A DNA stretch of 64,000 nt from Amycolatopsis regifaucium (GCF_001613935.1 NZ_LQCI01000052.1:83649-147648), one strand, 5' to 3'. Shown: positions 17,376 through 27,872, numbered from the stretch's first letter. Translations and numbers: made by a program. The notes: generated by a model not told the origin, from the sequence alone.

Positions 17376-20300
17376 CCGCCCTTCTTCGGGAATTGACGCC
17401 CGGAGTTCAGCGCCTCTTTGATATCCGCCAGGATATCGAACACTTCCTCCTTGTTCCGTGCAGCGGTGAGCTTCTCGGTGATGTATCGGTAGTAGCTGTC
17501 CCGGAACGTCTGATTGTGCGGTGTCCGGGACGAGCCCAAGGCGGCCGCCGTCTTGGCGTTGTGCGGCAGGTTGATCCCGTTCTCCGCGTCGTTGATGCCT
17601 ATTCCGGCGTCATCGAGGACGTCACGGGCCTCCTTGGCCTTCGGCGAGCCGTGCGGCACGATGTGGTGCGATTGCTCACCCGTTCGCCGGAACTCACCCT
17701 GCTTCTCCAGTGCCCGGTTGAGTTTGCAGCTCTCCCCCGCGTTGTGGACCAGCAGTTCTTCGCTGCCGACGGTGACGTAGTAGGTGTGGACGTCTTCGAC
17801 GGTGAGGTTGTGTACCTTCTGCCGCTGGGTCCACGCCCGGGTCGAGACCACGGCGAGGCGCCTGCCGTCGTCGGTGCGCACCTGGTCACCGGAGCGGAGA
17901 TCCTTGGCGTTGACCCAGCGGCCCTGCTGGTCGGCCCAGAACGGGTGCTCGTCGGTGGCGATCACGACGCCGCTCGAGCCGGTGAGGTCCCCGCCGTCGG
18001 TGTCGACGGTGACCTCGACGAGGTTCTTGCTGCCCTCTCCGTCGATGACCGCGGTCACCGGTTTGGCGACCGTGTCACCGCTTTCGGGGTCCGTGGCCAG
18101 CACGTGGTCCCCGACCTGGACGTCTTCGATGGGTTTGCGGGTGCCGTCGGCCATCGTCACCGCGGTGCCCGGCACGAAACTGTTGCAGCCCGCCGCCTTC
18201 GACGCTCCGCCACCGGAGCCCTTGGCGGCGCTGGTGCCGCCCCCGTTGGCGGCCTGACCGCCGCCGGAGCCACTGCCGGACGACTTCTTCCCGGTCGACG
18301 CCGTGCCGCCCGCCTTGCCACCGCCCGCTCCTGACGGCTTGCCCGCGCTGTCGGCACCCGCTTTGGGCGCGGGTTTCGGTGCGGGCGCGGTCTTCGCGCC
18401 ATTGGCGCCCGCGTCCGCCGACTTGCTCGCCGTCTTCGCCGCGGTTTGACCGGCGTCGGCGGCCTTAGTGGCGCCCTGCGCCGCCTCGGCCCCCTTGACC
18501 GCGTACTTACCCGCCTTCACCGCCGTGGCACCCCAGCCGGCGAACGGGATGGCCGAGGCCGCCGACAGCGCCGCGTTGGCGTGGTCGCCCTCGGCGGCGT
18601 ACCAGGCGGCGTTGGCCAGGTCCGCCGCCTCGCCCACGACGGGGATGACCCCGGCGACGTCGAGTGCGGCGTGGCCGATCTCCTTCGCGTTGTCCTTGAC
18701 CCAGTCCACCGCGTCGTCGAACCAGCCGTGCCCGTCGATCTCCACCTGGGACAGCGGGTTCCCGGCGCCGAAGGTGTAGCGGTTGTTGGTCCACGGGTCG
18801 GTCGTCATCGACAGGTCGGCGAGCGCGCCGTTGTAGAGGTCGAGGGTGAGGAACCGGTTCAGTCCCGGCGAATAGTCCCGGAAGCCCATGTCGTAGGTCC
18901 CGGTCGACTTGTCATGCCGGGCGGTGTTGAACCGATAGGAGTTCTCCTCCGCCTTGTCCGGATCGGCCTGGTCGGGCTTGTCTTCCCCGGAGAACTCCTT
19001 CTCGTCGTCCTTGCCGTAGGCGGTGTAGCCGTAGGTGGACTTGGTGTCGCCCTGTGCGTTGGTGACCTGTTCGACGTCGGAGTGCGGGTTGAACCCGTAT
19101 ACCGCGTCCTCCTCGGTCCCGTCGTCCTTGTACTTGATCTGCGCCAGCAATTCGCCGTCGGCCCCGTACTGGTATGCCTTGCGCAGCTTGCCGTTCTCTT
19201 CCTCGGTCAGTACCTGGTCGGACAGGCCGAGGTGGTGGTACGCGGTGGTCTTGTCCCCCACCTTCTTCGTCTGCTGCCGGTCGAGCGGGTCGTAGGTGTA
19301 GGTGGTGCTCTTCGGCCCGCGACCGTCGTCCTTGACGTGCTCCTTCTTGCGGTCGAACCCGTCGTAGGTGTACTTCTCCAGTTCCTTGCCCGACTGCGTG
19401 ACCCTGGTCAGCTTGCCGAAGGCGTCGTAGTCGTAGACGGCTTTCTGCCCGTCGGTGGTGGTGGAGAGCAGCCGGTTGCGCTGGTAGTCGAACGTCGTGC
19501 GCTTGCCGCCGACCTCCTGCTCCCACACATTGCCGTTGTCGTCGTGCTTGTAGCTCTCCTTGCGTTCCCCGTCGGTGCCGTTCTTGGTGACCTCACGGAC
19601 CCGGTCCCGCGGGTCGTACCGATAGCCGGCGTCGGTGTCGATCGTCGCGCCGTGGTCGTCCGCGTTCTGGGTGCGGCCCTTGTCCTTGGTGCGGTTGGAG
19701 TTCGAGTCGTACTCCAGGTTGTGCTCGCTGACGACCGGGCCGTTGTCCTTCTTGCGCTCGACCTGGGTCCGCAGCAGGCCGTCGAGGTAGTAGGAGTACT
19801 TGACGACGTTGCCGTTGCTCTTGACCTGCTGTTCGACGTGGCCGCGTTTGGTGTAGCCGAACGTGGTGACCTTGCCCGCGTCGCCGTCGTCACGCTTGTT
19901 CGTGATCTTCTCGACCTGGTCGAGCGGGTTGTAGTCGTACAACGAGGTCTTGCCGTCGAATTTCGCGGACTTGAGGTTGGCGTTTTCGTCGTAGGTGTAG
20001 GCGGTGCTGTGTGCGACCTTGCCGTCGTTCACCTCTTCGACCAGCTCGGCCAGGTTCACCGCGTCGTACCGGACACGGTAGGTGTCGATCGGGGTTTCCG
20101 GCGAGGAGTCGGTCAGCTCGATCAGGTTGTCGTTGGCGTCGTAGCGGTGGGCGAAGGTCTTCTTCTCCACGTCGACGTCCGCGCTGTTGTCGCGTACCAG
20201 CTGTACGGCGTCCGCGGCGACCGTGCCGCCGGCCTGGCCGGACAGGGTCACGTTCCGCACCTGTCCCGCCGACATCGGGTACTTGCCGATGCTGACCCAT

Positions 20301-23300
20301 TCCCCGGCCCGGGTGGTCTGGTCCACTTTGCTGGTGGTCGCGCCGTTGTTGTGCTCGACGGTGTAGGCGGCGTCGGTGGCGGTCGCTCGCGGATAGCGCA
20401 CCAGCACCTCGTAGGTGCCGTCGGCGGGTACCGGAGCCTTCCAGGTGAAGGACGAGCCGGGGCCGCGGCCGTCCCCGGTCCGGTATTGCGCGCCTTGGAA
20501 GCCCTTGTCCGAGTCGGCCGTGGCCCAGTCGCCGGTGGCCTGGGTGCGCTCGGGGTTGGCGTTGTCGGCGACGACCACGGCGCGGCCGACCGGAACACCT
20601 TCGTCCGAGCGGGTCTTCAGCTTCCCGTCCGGGAAGTAGTCCCACGTCTGCACCCGGTTCGCGCCACCGCCGGCGCTGGTCAGTGTCCGGTTGGCCTGCT
20701 GACCGAGGGCCGTGTAGTCGTAGCTGGTCTTGATGTCCCACTGGTCGACCGATTCACGCAGCCAGCCGTTGTCGTAGTAACTCATCTTGGTGACGTTGCG
20801 AACCTGTTCACCGTGCGACGGGGGCGCGCTGACCTCCTTGACCCTGCCGACCTCGTCATAGGTGGTGATCGTGCTGACCGGCGTGCGGTGTTCGGCGTCG
20901 GCCGGGTCGTACGGCAGGATCTCCTCGCGGACCCGGTTCAGCTCGTCGTAGACGGTTTCGGAGACGAAGTCGTTCGCCTCACCCGGCGTGTCCACCCCAC
21001 GGGGGTTGACCGTCCTGGTCAGGTTTCCGACCTGGTCGTACTCATACCGGGTGGTGAAATACCGCAACCCGTTGTCGTTGCTGTGCGGCGACCGCACCTC
21101 GGTCTGCATGGCCCGCTCGTCGAGGGTGATGAGGGTCTTCTGGCCCTCCTCGTCGACGCTGGCCACGACGTTGCCGTCCCGGTCGTACTCGGTGCTCACC
21201 GTGTTGCCGTTCGCGTCGGACGTCGCCACGACCTGGTGGTTCAGATCGAAGCGGTACTTGGTGGTGTAGTCGGCCGGGTCGGGGGTCTTGTTCTTCCGGG
21301 CGTCGGCGTGCGTCACGAGGTTGCCCACGTCGTCGTAGCTCGCGGTGACCTGCCCGCCCTTCACGTCGGTCGCCCGCACGATCTGGTTCAGCTCGTCGTA
21401 GACGAAGGTGTAGGTGAAGTCTCCGGGGTCGTTCGCGGTGAGGACGCCCTTGGGTTCGGTCTGCTTGATCAGATTGCCGACGGCGTCGTAACCGAAGGTG
21501 GTGATCTTCTCCGGGCCGTCAGGCGTGTCCTTCGGGGCGTGGACGGCGACACGCCTGTCCATCTCGTCGAAGGTGGTGCGGGTGACCGCGCCATTGGCCG
21601 CCGTACTGGTCACCACGTTGTCGTTGCGGTCGTAGCGCGGGCCGGGCGTGACGATGTAGGCACCCGCCGCCTGATCCTTCGGCTCCTTGGTGTCGAGCGG
21701 CCGCTTGAAGACGTCGTAGGTGTAGGTGCTGGTCTTCCCGCGCGCGTCGGTGATCCAGACGACGTTGCCGATCTGGTCGTAGCGGTAGAGCGACGCGCAG
21801 CCCAGCGGGTCGGTGATGACCCGCGGATACCCGTTGGGGTCGTAGTCGCCGTAGACGGTGGTGCGTCCGTTGGCGTCGGTCTGGTTGATGAGGTGACCGA
21901 AACCGTCGTAGGAGTACCTTGCGGTGTAATCGCCCTGCTGCGGCGTGGCGTTGCCCTTCGGGTCGGTGACCGCGACCAGATTTCCCTTGTCGTCGTAGAC
22001 GAAGGTCCACTTGCGCCCTTCGGGGGTGGTCTTGTCCGTCAGGTCGGCGACGTGACCGTTCAAGTCGGTGCGATACCCGAGCCGGGTCGCCGGGCCACCC
22101 GCCCGGTTGGCCTCGGCGTCCTTGATCTCCAGCGGATACCCGGTCTTCTGGTCATAGACCCAGCTCTGCGTGGCGCCGTTGTTCTCGACCAGCCGGATGA
22201 CGTTGTTGTCCTCGTCCCAGTGCGCGAGGGTCTTCTCGTTCTTCGCGTTGACGATCCGTTCCGGACGGCCGTAGCCGTCGATCAGTGTCTTGCTGGTCTT
22301 CCCGTTGCCGTCGACGAACGTGGATTCGATCTTCGATCCGGTGTCGCCGTCGGCATCGGCGTAGTCGAAGCTCATCGGGGAGGCGCGGCGGTCGGTGACC
22401 GTGCGCACGTTCCACCTGCGCTGTGTGTCACCGGCTTCGGTGAAATAACCGATCCGGGTGGTGTGCCCGTTCGGATCGACGACGGACGTCAGTTTGACGT
22501 AGTTCTCGTCGTAGAAGAACGTGAACGGTTTCGCGTCGGGGGTTCCCGCGCCGTCGACGACCTCGCCGAGCGCACCGCGGTCGGTATAGGTGAAGTTCAC
22601 GACGCGCCCGGAGACGTCGGTGACCGACTTGAGCTTGTCGATGATGAAGAGGTTGTCGAGGTTGGTGCCGGTCAGCTTCTTCCCGCCGAGGATGTAGGAG
22701 AACGCGTCACCGCGCTGGTAGTAGTCCAAGGTGAGGGTGCGACGACCGGTGGCGTCGGTGACGTGTTTGAGCACCCCGGTGTTGCGGTTGCCCAGCAGCG
22801 CGCGCTCATAGGCGAACGACATGGTGTTGCCGTTCTTGTCCACAGTGGACGTGTGATAGCCCTGGGAATCGAAGAAGAACTTGGTGCGCTCGGGCGTGGT
22901 GAACACCCAGCGGCGTTCGTCGGCGCCTCCCGGGAGATACTGCAGGTACAGGTGCACGCCCGCCGGGCTGTCGTAGGTCCATTTCGCCGAGTCGGCGGAG
23001 TTGTTCTTGTTCAACTCGAAGACGTGGCTGGTTCCGTCACCGTCCACCAGGGTCACCGTGGTCGGCCAGCCGAGCAGACCGGGCAGCAGCCCGCCGAATT
23101 CCAGCGGTGTACCGAGCCGGTTCAGCGTCGACGCGGTGACCGACCAGCCGTTGCCGGCATAGGAATCCGAGGTGTCGGCGCTGTTGCTGCTCAGGCGCAG
23201 GAAGCTGGCCAGCCCCCGGCTGGGGTTGCTCAGCACGTCGAGGTTCCACACGGCGTTGCCGGAGAACTGGTTGACCGACACGGATCCCCCGGCGCCGGTG

Positions 23301-23950
23301 GGCACTCCGACGTAGGAGTAGAACTGCTCCAGCCCGAGCTGGTCCGACGTCGGACGCTCGACCCGCACCGGCTGATCCAACGTCGGCACCCCGGCCGTCT
23401 GCGACAGCCACTTGCGCGTCGAGTTGTCGTAGACGTCCCAGCGCAGCACGAACTGCTCACGCTCGTTGCCGGTATCGGCCAGCGCCGGCGCCTTGACCTT
23501 CGCGTCCAGTGCCACGGAGGCGCCGGGGGCGAGGTTCGCGGGCAACGGCGTGTCGACGCGGTTCCCCAGGGTGGCGTCTTGGCCGTCCGGCAGTTCCCAC
23601 CGATAGGACAGCACGTGTTGTCCGGCGACCAGCGGGAATTTCACCGTGTTGGTCACGGTGACCCGCACCGGATGGACGTCGCCGGGGATCATCCGCCGCG
23701 CCGTGTCCGGCGCCGAATAGGCCGCCGACGCGGCCTGCCCGGCCACCGGCCTCGTCAAAGGTGCCTGCGCCTGCGCCGCTCTCGTCTCCGGAGGGGCGGC
23801 CGTCTGCGGACACCGCGGCGACGGCGGCGCCGCCACCCGCGGTGCCGGTTCCGCGGCCACGGCGACGGCGGGCGCGGACAAACCGACCACACCCGCGAAC
23901 ACGATCGCGGTCAATGACAGGACAGCGCCGAAACGGACTGGTTTCCCCAT
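17372..23950 (-). CDS. Secreted RHS polymorphic toxin with Hint and AHH nuclease domains
   Basis: 2192 aa. In order: signal peptide (1-33); beta-rich N-terminus; many YD/RHS repeats from about residue 380 ('YDQIGNVVWITDARGKTSTY'-like); an inserted golvesin/CBM-like module (about 1120-1250, 'DGTYEVLVRYPRATATDAAY'); RHS core end 'RYTFGAGNPLSQVEIDGHG'; pretoxin helices ('GVIPVVGEAADLANAAWYAA'); an Ala/Gly/Lys/Ser-rich linker; Hint domain 1922-2070 from Cys ('CNSFVPGTAVTMADG') via 'TDEHPFW' to 'ELLVHN'; AHH nuclease 2071-2192 with 'QSHHIVPHGSPKAKEARDVL' and 'NGINLPHN'. RHS repeats build a shell around the toxin; Hint is expected to cut after His-Asn and free the nuclease. It is coupled to the immunity gene by an ATGA overlap. 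Confidence 0.93.
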   Translation of the reverse strand: MGKPVRFGAVLSLTAIVFAGVVGLSAPAVAVAAEPAPRVAAPPSPRCPQTAAPPETRAAQAQAPLTRPVAGQAASAAYSAPDTARRMIPGDVHPVRVTVTNTVKFPLVAGQHVLSYRWELPDGQDATLGNRVDTPLPANLAPGASVALDAKVKAPALADTGNEREQFVLRWDVYDNSTRKWLSQTAGVPTLDQPVRVERPTSDQLGLEQFYSYVGVPTGAGGSVSVNQFSGNAVWNLDVLSNPSRGLASFLRLSSNSADTSDSYAGNGWSVTASTLNRLGTPLEFGGLLPGLLGWPTTVTLVDGDGTSHVFELNKNNSADSAKWTYDSPAGVHLYLQYLPGGADERRWVFTTPERTKFFFDSQGYHTSTVDKNGNTMSFAYERALLGNRNTGVLKHVTDATGRRTLTLDYYQRGDAFSYILGGKKLTGTNLDNLFIIDKLKSVTDVSGRVVNFTYTDRGALGEVVDGAGTPDAKPFTFFYDENYVKLTSVVDPNGHTTRIGYFTEAGDTQRRWNVRTVTDRRASPMSFDYADADGDTGSKIESTFVDGNGKTSKTLIDGYGRPERIVNAKNEKTLAHWDEDNNVIRLVENNGATQSWVYDQKTGYPLEIKDAEANRAGGPATRLGYRTDLNGHVADLTDKTTPEGRKWTFVYDDKGNLVAVTDPKGNATPQQGDYTARYSYDGFGHLINQTDANGRTTVYGDYDPNGYPRVITDPLGCASLYRYDQIGNVVWITDARGKTSTYTYDVFKRPLDTKEPKDQAAGAYIVTPGPRYDRNDNVVTSTAANGAVTRTTFDEMDRRVAVHAPKDTPDGPEKITTFGYDAVGNLIKQTEPKGVLTANDPGDFTYTFVYDELNQIVRATDVKGGQVTASYDDVGNLVTHADARKNKTPDPADYTTKYRFDLNHQVVATSDANGNTVSTEYDRDGNVVASVDEEGQKTLITLDERAMQTEVRSPHSNDNGLRYFTTRYEYDQVGNLTRTVNPRGVDTPGEANDFVSETVYDELNRVREEILPYDPADAEHRTPVSTITTYDEVGRVKEVSAPPSHGEQVRNVTKMSYYDNGWLRESVDQWDIKTSYDYTALGQQANRTLTSAGGGANRVQTWDYFPDGKLKTRSDEGVPVGRAVVVADNANPERTQATGDWATADSDKGFQGAQYRTGDGRGPGSSFTWKAPVPADGTYEVLVRYPRATATDAAYTVEHNNGATTSKVDQTTRAGEWVSIGKYPMSAGQVRNVTLSGQAGGTVAADAVQLVRDNSADVDVEKKTFAHRYDANDNLIELTDSSPETPIDTYRVRYDAVNLAELVEEVNDGKVAHSTAYTYDENANLKSAKFDGKTSLYDYNPLDQVEKITNKRDDGDAGKVTTFGYTKRGHVEQQVKSNGNVVKYSYYLDGLLRTQVERKKDNGPVVSEHNLEYDSNSNRTKDKGRTQNADDHGATIDTDAGYRYDPRDRVREVTKNGTDGERKESYKHDDNGNVWEQEVGGKRTTFDYQRNRLLSTTTDGQKAVYDYDAFGKLTRVTQSGKELEKYTYDGFDRKKEHVKDDGRGPKSTTYTYDPLDRQQTKKVGDKTTAYHHLGLSDQVLTEEENGKLRKAYQYGADGELLAQIKYKDDGTEEDAVYGFNPHSDVEQVTNAQGDTKSTYGYTAYGKDDEKEFSGEDKPDQADPDKAEENSYRFNTARHDKSTGTYDMGFRDYSPGLNRFLTLDLYNGALADLSMTTDPWTNNRYTFGAGNPLSQVEIDGHGWFDDAVDWVKDNAKEIGHAALDVAGVIPVVGEAADLANAAWYAAEGDHANAALSAASAIPFAGWGATAVKAGKYAVKGAEAAQGATKAADAGQTAAKTASKSADAGANGAKTAPAPKPAPKAGADSAGKPSGAGGGKAGGTASTGKKSSGSGSGGGQAANGGGTSAAKGSGGGASKAAGCNSFVPGTAVTMADGTRKPIEDVQVGDHVLATDPESGDTVAKPVTAVIDGEGSKNLVEVTVDTDGGDLTGSSGVVIATDEHPFWADQQGRWVNAKDLRSGDQVRTDDGRRLAVVSTRAWTQRQKVHNLTVEDVHTYYVTVGSEELLVHNAGESCKLNRALEKQGEFRRTGEQSHHIVPHGSPKAKEARDVLDDAGIGINDAENGINLPHNAKTAAALGSSRTPHNQTFRDSYYRYITEKLTAARNKEEVFDILADIKEALNSGRQFPKKGG

Positions 23951-24764
23951 GATCCCCAGTTCCCTTCACCCGCGGAAAAGCGGGCGCGATCAACCACCGC
24001 TCGACCAAGCGATGCGGCGATCGGTGAAATAAGCTCGTGTGGTCATCCCCAGCAAGCGCCCCGCGGCGTCTTCACGACGCGCCCCCAGCCCCGACGTGCC
24101 CACAATGGAGCACCGGCCTCAGTCAAGCACTGGACGGCGAAGATCGGAATAGTCCGAACAGGTGGCTGCCAGGCGAGTCAGCCAATCCGTGCACCGGCGT
24201 CGAGGCAACAGAATCGATTCCCGTGAAATTATCCTCGATTTACCCGGAATTCGCTTTGAGGGGCTGCTTCGAGCACTGCTTTCCCCGTCGCGCGCCGTCT
24301 ACGGGAATCCCAGGAGACCGCACCCGGCCTGTCGAACCGCGGAGACCGGCGAGAAGACAGAAAGACCGCTACACCACCAACCTACTCCGCCCCGCTTTCT
24401 GAAGACAGAGAACCATCGTATTACGCCGCGCCGACAAAGGACCGTGCTCGAAGCACCTCTCACACGTCGTTGCGTCCGGCGTGACCCGATGACCACCGGC
24501 TGTCCTGATCTGCGGTTCGGTAGTCCACGAATACGCGTGGCGCGGCACAGGATAGGGGCGGACCGGGGCCCTGTATTGGAAAGATGTCAGATCGTCGCCA
24601 GCTGCGAAAATCCAGGAATACCGGCCCGCCGTTCCCGTGGGCTGACCGGGTGATGTTGCCTCGATCGCCTGGCAGGCAAGTGTTTTGGCTGCGTACCGTC
24701 CCCAAGGTGCTTGAGCGCCAGGGGGCGTTGTCGGGGCGAGCATCGCAGAGAGGCCATTCAATCC
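23951..24764. other. Divergent intergenic region between two RHS genes
   Basis: 814 bp without a convincing gene. Open frames on both strands have poor codon bias and no ribosome site. It must hold the promoters of both RHS genes. Visible structure: TGCTTCGAGCAC at 24265-24276 and its exact reverse complement GTGCTCGAAGCA at 24444-24455, both imperfect palindromes themselves, which could be regulator sites. Base composition is less GC-rich than the flanking genes (for example 24225-24265). Confidence 0.6.
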
Positions 24765-27700
24765 ATGGATTCGAGACGCTTTCATCGATGGCGGCTGCGC
24801 GGAATCTTCGCGACCACGACCGCGGTCGTCTTGGCGGCGAGTGGAATCACCGCCCCGGCGAACGCGGTCGCACAGTTCACCGCGAAACCGCCGCGTCCGG
24901 CGACAAGTCAGGCATGGCATCCCGGCACCGCGGTCGACCGGACACCTGACGGCGGCTCACCGCCATCGAGCGACTGGACCTCCCGAGCGTCACGGTCGCG
25001 AGCCGACAGACAGGCATCCGGGCTGGCCTCCTGCGGTGACCGGACCGGAATCCGGCCGTTCTATCCACTGGAGCGGTTCAAGGTCAGCGATCGGATGGAG
25101 ATCCTCGTCAATCTCTCCAGCGGAAACCTGGTGGTCACCCAGGACGACTTCTCTCTCCAGGGCACGGGCCTGGATCTGGCGATCAGTCACGTCTACAACA
25201 ACCTGGTGCCGAATCGGGGCTCGTTCGGGGTCGGCACGACAATGTCGGCCGGGGCGGACGTCGGCCTGGAATTCTCGGGCGACAACGTGATTCTGCATGG
25301 CCCCAGCGGCTACTGCGCCACGTACGTACCGAAGACCGGCGGCGGATACACCGCGCCGAACGGGATGAACGCCCAGCTGCGCAAGGAAAGTGACGGCACC
25401 TTCACGCTGATCTTCGATTCCTCGGAGGAGAAGTGGCGATTCACCGGCCAAGGCTGGCTGACCTCACAAGCCGACCGCAACGGCAACGCCAACAGCTACA
25501 CCTATCATCCCAACGGGACACTCGCGTCGATCAGGGACTCGCAGGGACGGGTCACCACGGTGGCGAGCGACACCCAAGGCCTGGTGAAACGGATCATCGA
25601 CCCGACCGGCGCCGACGTCGGAACCTACGAGTACAACGGCAATGGACAGCTGACCTCCTTTGTGGACCGTAACGGGCACACGGTCGCGCTGGGGTGGGAC
25701 GCGGCCTCCAACCTCGTGTCGATCACCGATCCGTCCGGCAACGCCTACCACTTCGCCTTCGACGGTGCCGACCGGGTGACCAAGGTATCGGTTCCCAACA
25801 GCGCGAAGGCATTGGACACGACCTTCGAGTACCAGAGCGGCCGGACCGTGGCGCGGGATCCGAAGGGCAACGCCACTACCTACCACTTCGACGGCGAAGG
25901 CCGCCAGGTCAAGGCCGTCGACGCACTCGGGCACGAGCGGTCGCGGTCCTGGAGTGCCAACAGCGACGTCCAGTCCACGACCGACAGCATGGGCAACACC
26001 GGCAAGCGCCGCTACGACCCGCTCAACAACCTGATCGGAACCGAGCTGCCGACCGGCGCGAAGAACACACTCGGCTACACCGACAGCGCGCACGCGCACT
26101 CCCCCACGTCGCTCAAAGACCCGGCAGGACGGGAACTCGTCCACGAGTACGACGGACCCGGCAACCTGACGAAGATCCGCTCGATCGGAGCGCTGACCGC
26201 CGACCTGGACGTGCGCACCTACAACTATCCACAAGGGACGCTGGCCACGGCCAAGGACGGCAACGGCCACCTCACGAGTTACGGATACGACCCGGCGGGC
26301 AACCTGACGTCGGTGACGGAACCCGCGCCGATGGGAGTCACCGGTTATCAGTACGACGCGCTCTCGCGGATCGTGCAGGTGACCGACGGGCGTGGTCACA
26401 AAATCGGCTACGACTACGACAAGTTCGACCGTGTCGTGCGGGTCACCGACGACTCCGACGGGGACAAAACCCTGCTCGAGGTCTGGTACGACCACCAGGG
26501 CAACGTGATCTGGAAGATCGCGCCGACCTGGAACATCTACTACTCCTGGGATCGATACCCCGTCGGCAACCAGGTCAAGACCGCCGAGCGGACCGAAGGA
26601 ACCGGCAACGAACACGTCACCTACGACTACGACGAGGCGGGCAACCTCGACAACGTGTGGACCAGCGAGACCGGCCAGCCACTGCTGTTCTACTACGACG
26701 CCGCGAACCGCCTCGTCAAGATGACCGACCCAGGCATCCAGGACACCACCTTCACCTACGACGACGCCGACCGCCGCACCTCGATCCTCTGGCCCGGCGC
26801 AGGAACCCAAACGATCACCTACGACAACTCCGGCCGCCAGACCGGCATCACGGTGAAGAACACAGCGAACACCGAAACGTTCAGAGCCACGTACAGCTAC
26901 ACGACCGCCGGCGGCGAGGACAGTGACCAGCTGCAGGCCAAGACGATCGCTGGAGTCACCACGCCCTACAGCTACGATCCGCTGCGACGGATGTCCAAGG
27001 CGGGCCCCGAAACTTACGGCTACGACCTGGCGGGCAACCTGACGAACCTGGCAGGGACCGCCTTCACCGTCAACGCGGCCAACCAGTTCACCCAAGCCGG
27101 GAACTCCGTCAACGGCTTCGACGGAGCCGGCAACCTCATCAGCCGCACCGACCCTGCCGAAACCTACACCTACAGCTCGACCAACCAGCTCGTACGGGCG
27201 ACGTCCGGCGGGACCGAGGTCTACCGGGCCGCCTACGACGGCATCGACCAGACCCAGCCGCGGTCCATCACCGAACAGACCGGCGTGGCCACCAGCAGCA
27301 CACACGTCTTCGGACAGACCGCCCTCGGACCGATGTGGGTCAAGGAGAACGGCTCGACCACCACCTACAGTCGCGATCCCCGCGGCACGCTGGTAACGGT
27401 CCGGACCGGTACCGGCGCCCGCCACAACGCCATCACCGACTACCAAGGCACCGTCCTCGGCCTGGTCGACACCACCGGCGCCGTCACCGCGAACTACGCC
27501 TACCGCCCCTACGGCAGCTCGACGCCCAGCGGTGCCGCGGCATCGGCGAACAAGCTGCGCTACCTCGGTCAGTACCAGACACAGCGCGGTGACCTGTTGC
27601 TCGGCTACCGGAACTACAAGCCCGACTGGGGGCGCTTCACCCAGCCGGACCCCACGTACCAGGAACGAAACGCTTACAACTACGCGACCTGCGATCCGAT

Positions 27701-27872
27701 CAACAACAGTGACGCCACCGGCGCACTGTCCGTCACAAGCCTCGCCAAAAAGCTTTGGAACGGCGCCAAGAAACTCAAAGGACCGTTCTGCTACATCAAT
27801 CGCGCCCTGGAAGACACCGATGATTCACTCAAGGACGAGTTCAAGGACTTGACCGAATGCTTCTTGGGATGA
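24765..27872 (+). CDS. Secreted RHS-repeat protein without recognisable toxin
   Basis: 1035 aa. A signal peptide ('RLRGIFATTTAVVLAASGIT' up to 'APANA') is followed by a DUF6531-like entry ('DRMEILVNLSSGNLVVTQDD'), about 700 residues of YD repeats ('YDEAGNLDNVWTSETGQPLL'), and the RHS core end 'LGYRNYKPDWGRFTQPDPTY' with 'NAYNYATCDPINNSDATG'. Only about 50 residues follow, with 'AKKLWNGAKKLKGPFCYINR' and a final Cys; no known toxin domain is seen. I chose ATG 24765 because the signal peptide starts there and AGAGAGG lies about 11 bases upstream. No immunity-like gene follows: a hairpin terminator is only 20 bp away. It is divergent from the large RHS toxin gene. Confidence 0.9.
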   Translation: MDSRRFHRWRLRGIFATTTAVVLAASGITAPANAVAQFTAKPPRPATSQAWHPGTAVDRTPDGGSPPSSDWTSRASRSRADRQASGLASCGDRTGIRPFYPLERFKVSDRMEILVNLSSGNLVVTQDDFSLQGTGLDLAISHVYNNLVPNRGSFGVGTTMSAGADVGLEFSGDNVILHGPSGYCATYVPKTGGGYTAPNGMNAQLRKESDGTFTLIFDSSEEKWRFTGQGWLTSQADRNGNANSYTYHPNGTLASIRDSQGRVTTVASDTQGLVKRIIDPTGADVGTYEYNGNGQLTSFVDRNGHTVALGWDAASNLVSITDPSGNAYHFAFDGADRVTKVSVPNSAKALDTTFEYQSGRTVARDPKGNATTYHFDGEGRQVKAVDALGHERSRSWSANSDVQSTTDSMGNTGKRRYDPLNNLIGTELPTGAKNTLGYTDSAHAHSPTSLKDPAGRELVHEYDGPGNLTKIRSIGALTADLDVRTYNYPQGTLATAKDGNGHLTSYGYDPAGNLTSVTEPAPMGVTGYQYDALSRIVQVTDGRGHKIGYDYDKFDRVVRVTDDSDGDKTLLEVWYDHQGNVIWKIAPTWNIYYSWDRYPVGNQVKTAERTEGTGNEHVTYDYDEAGNLDNVWTSETGQPLLFYYDAANRLVKMTDPGIQDTTFTYDDADRRTSILWPGAGTQTITYDNSGRQTGITVKNTANTETFRATYSYTTAGGEDSDQLQAKTIAGVTTPYSYDPLRRMSKAGPETYGYDLAGNLTNLAGTAFTVNAANQFTQAGNSVNGFDGAGNLISRTDPAETYTYSSTNQLVRATSGGTEVYRAAYDGIDQTQPRSITEQTGVATSSTHVFGQTALGPMWVKENGSTTTYSRDPRGTLVTVRTGTGARHNAITDYQGTVLGLVDTTGAVTANYAYRPYGSSTPSGAAASANKLRYLGQYQTQRGDLLLGYRNYKPDWGRFTQPDPTYQERNAYNYATCDPINNSDATGALSVTSLAKKLWNGAKKLKGPFCYINRALEDTDDSLKDEFKDLTECFLG

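Noticed and set aside
18446..23917. A 1823-codon open frame on the plus strand opposite the RHS toxin gene
   Set aside because: It is the mirror of the codon-biased RHS gene. It gives Val/Gly/Arg-rich sequence without domains and no ribosome site.
25464..27446. A 660-codon minus-strand frame opposite the second RHS gene
   Set aside because: Shadow of the YD repeats; no start signal or domain.
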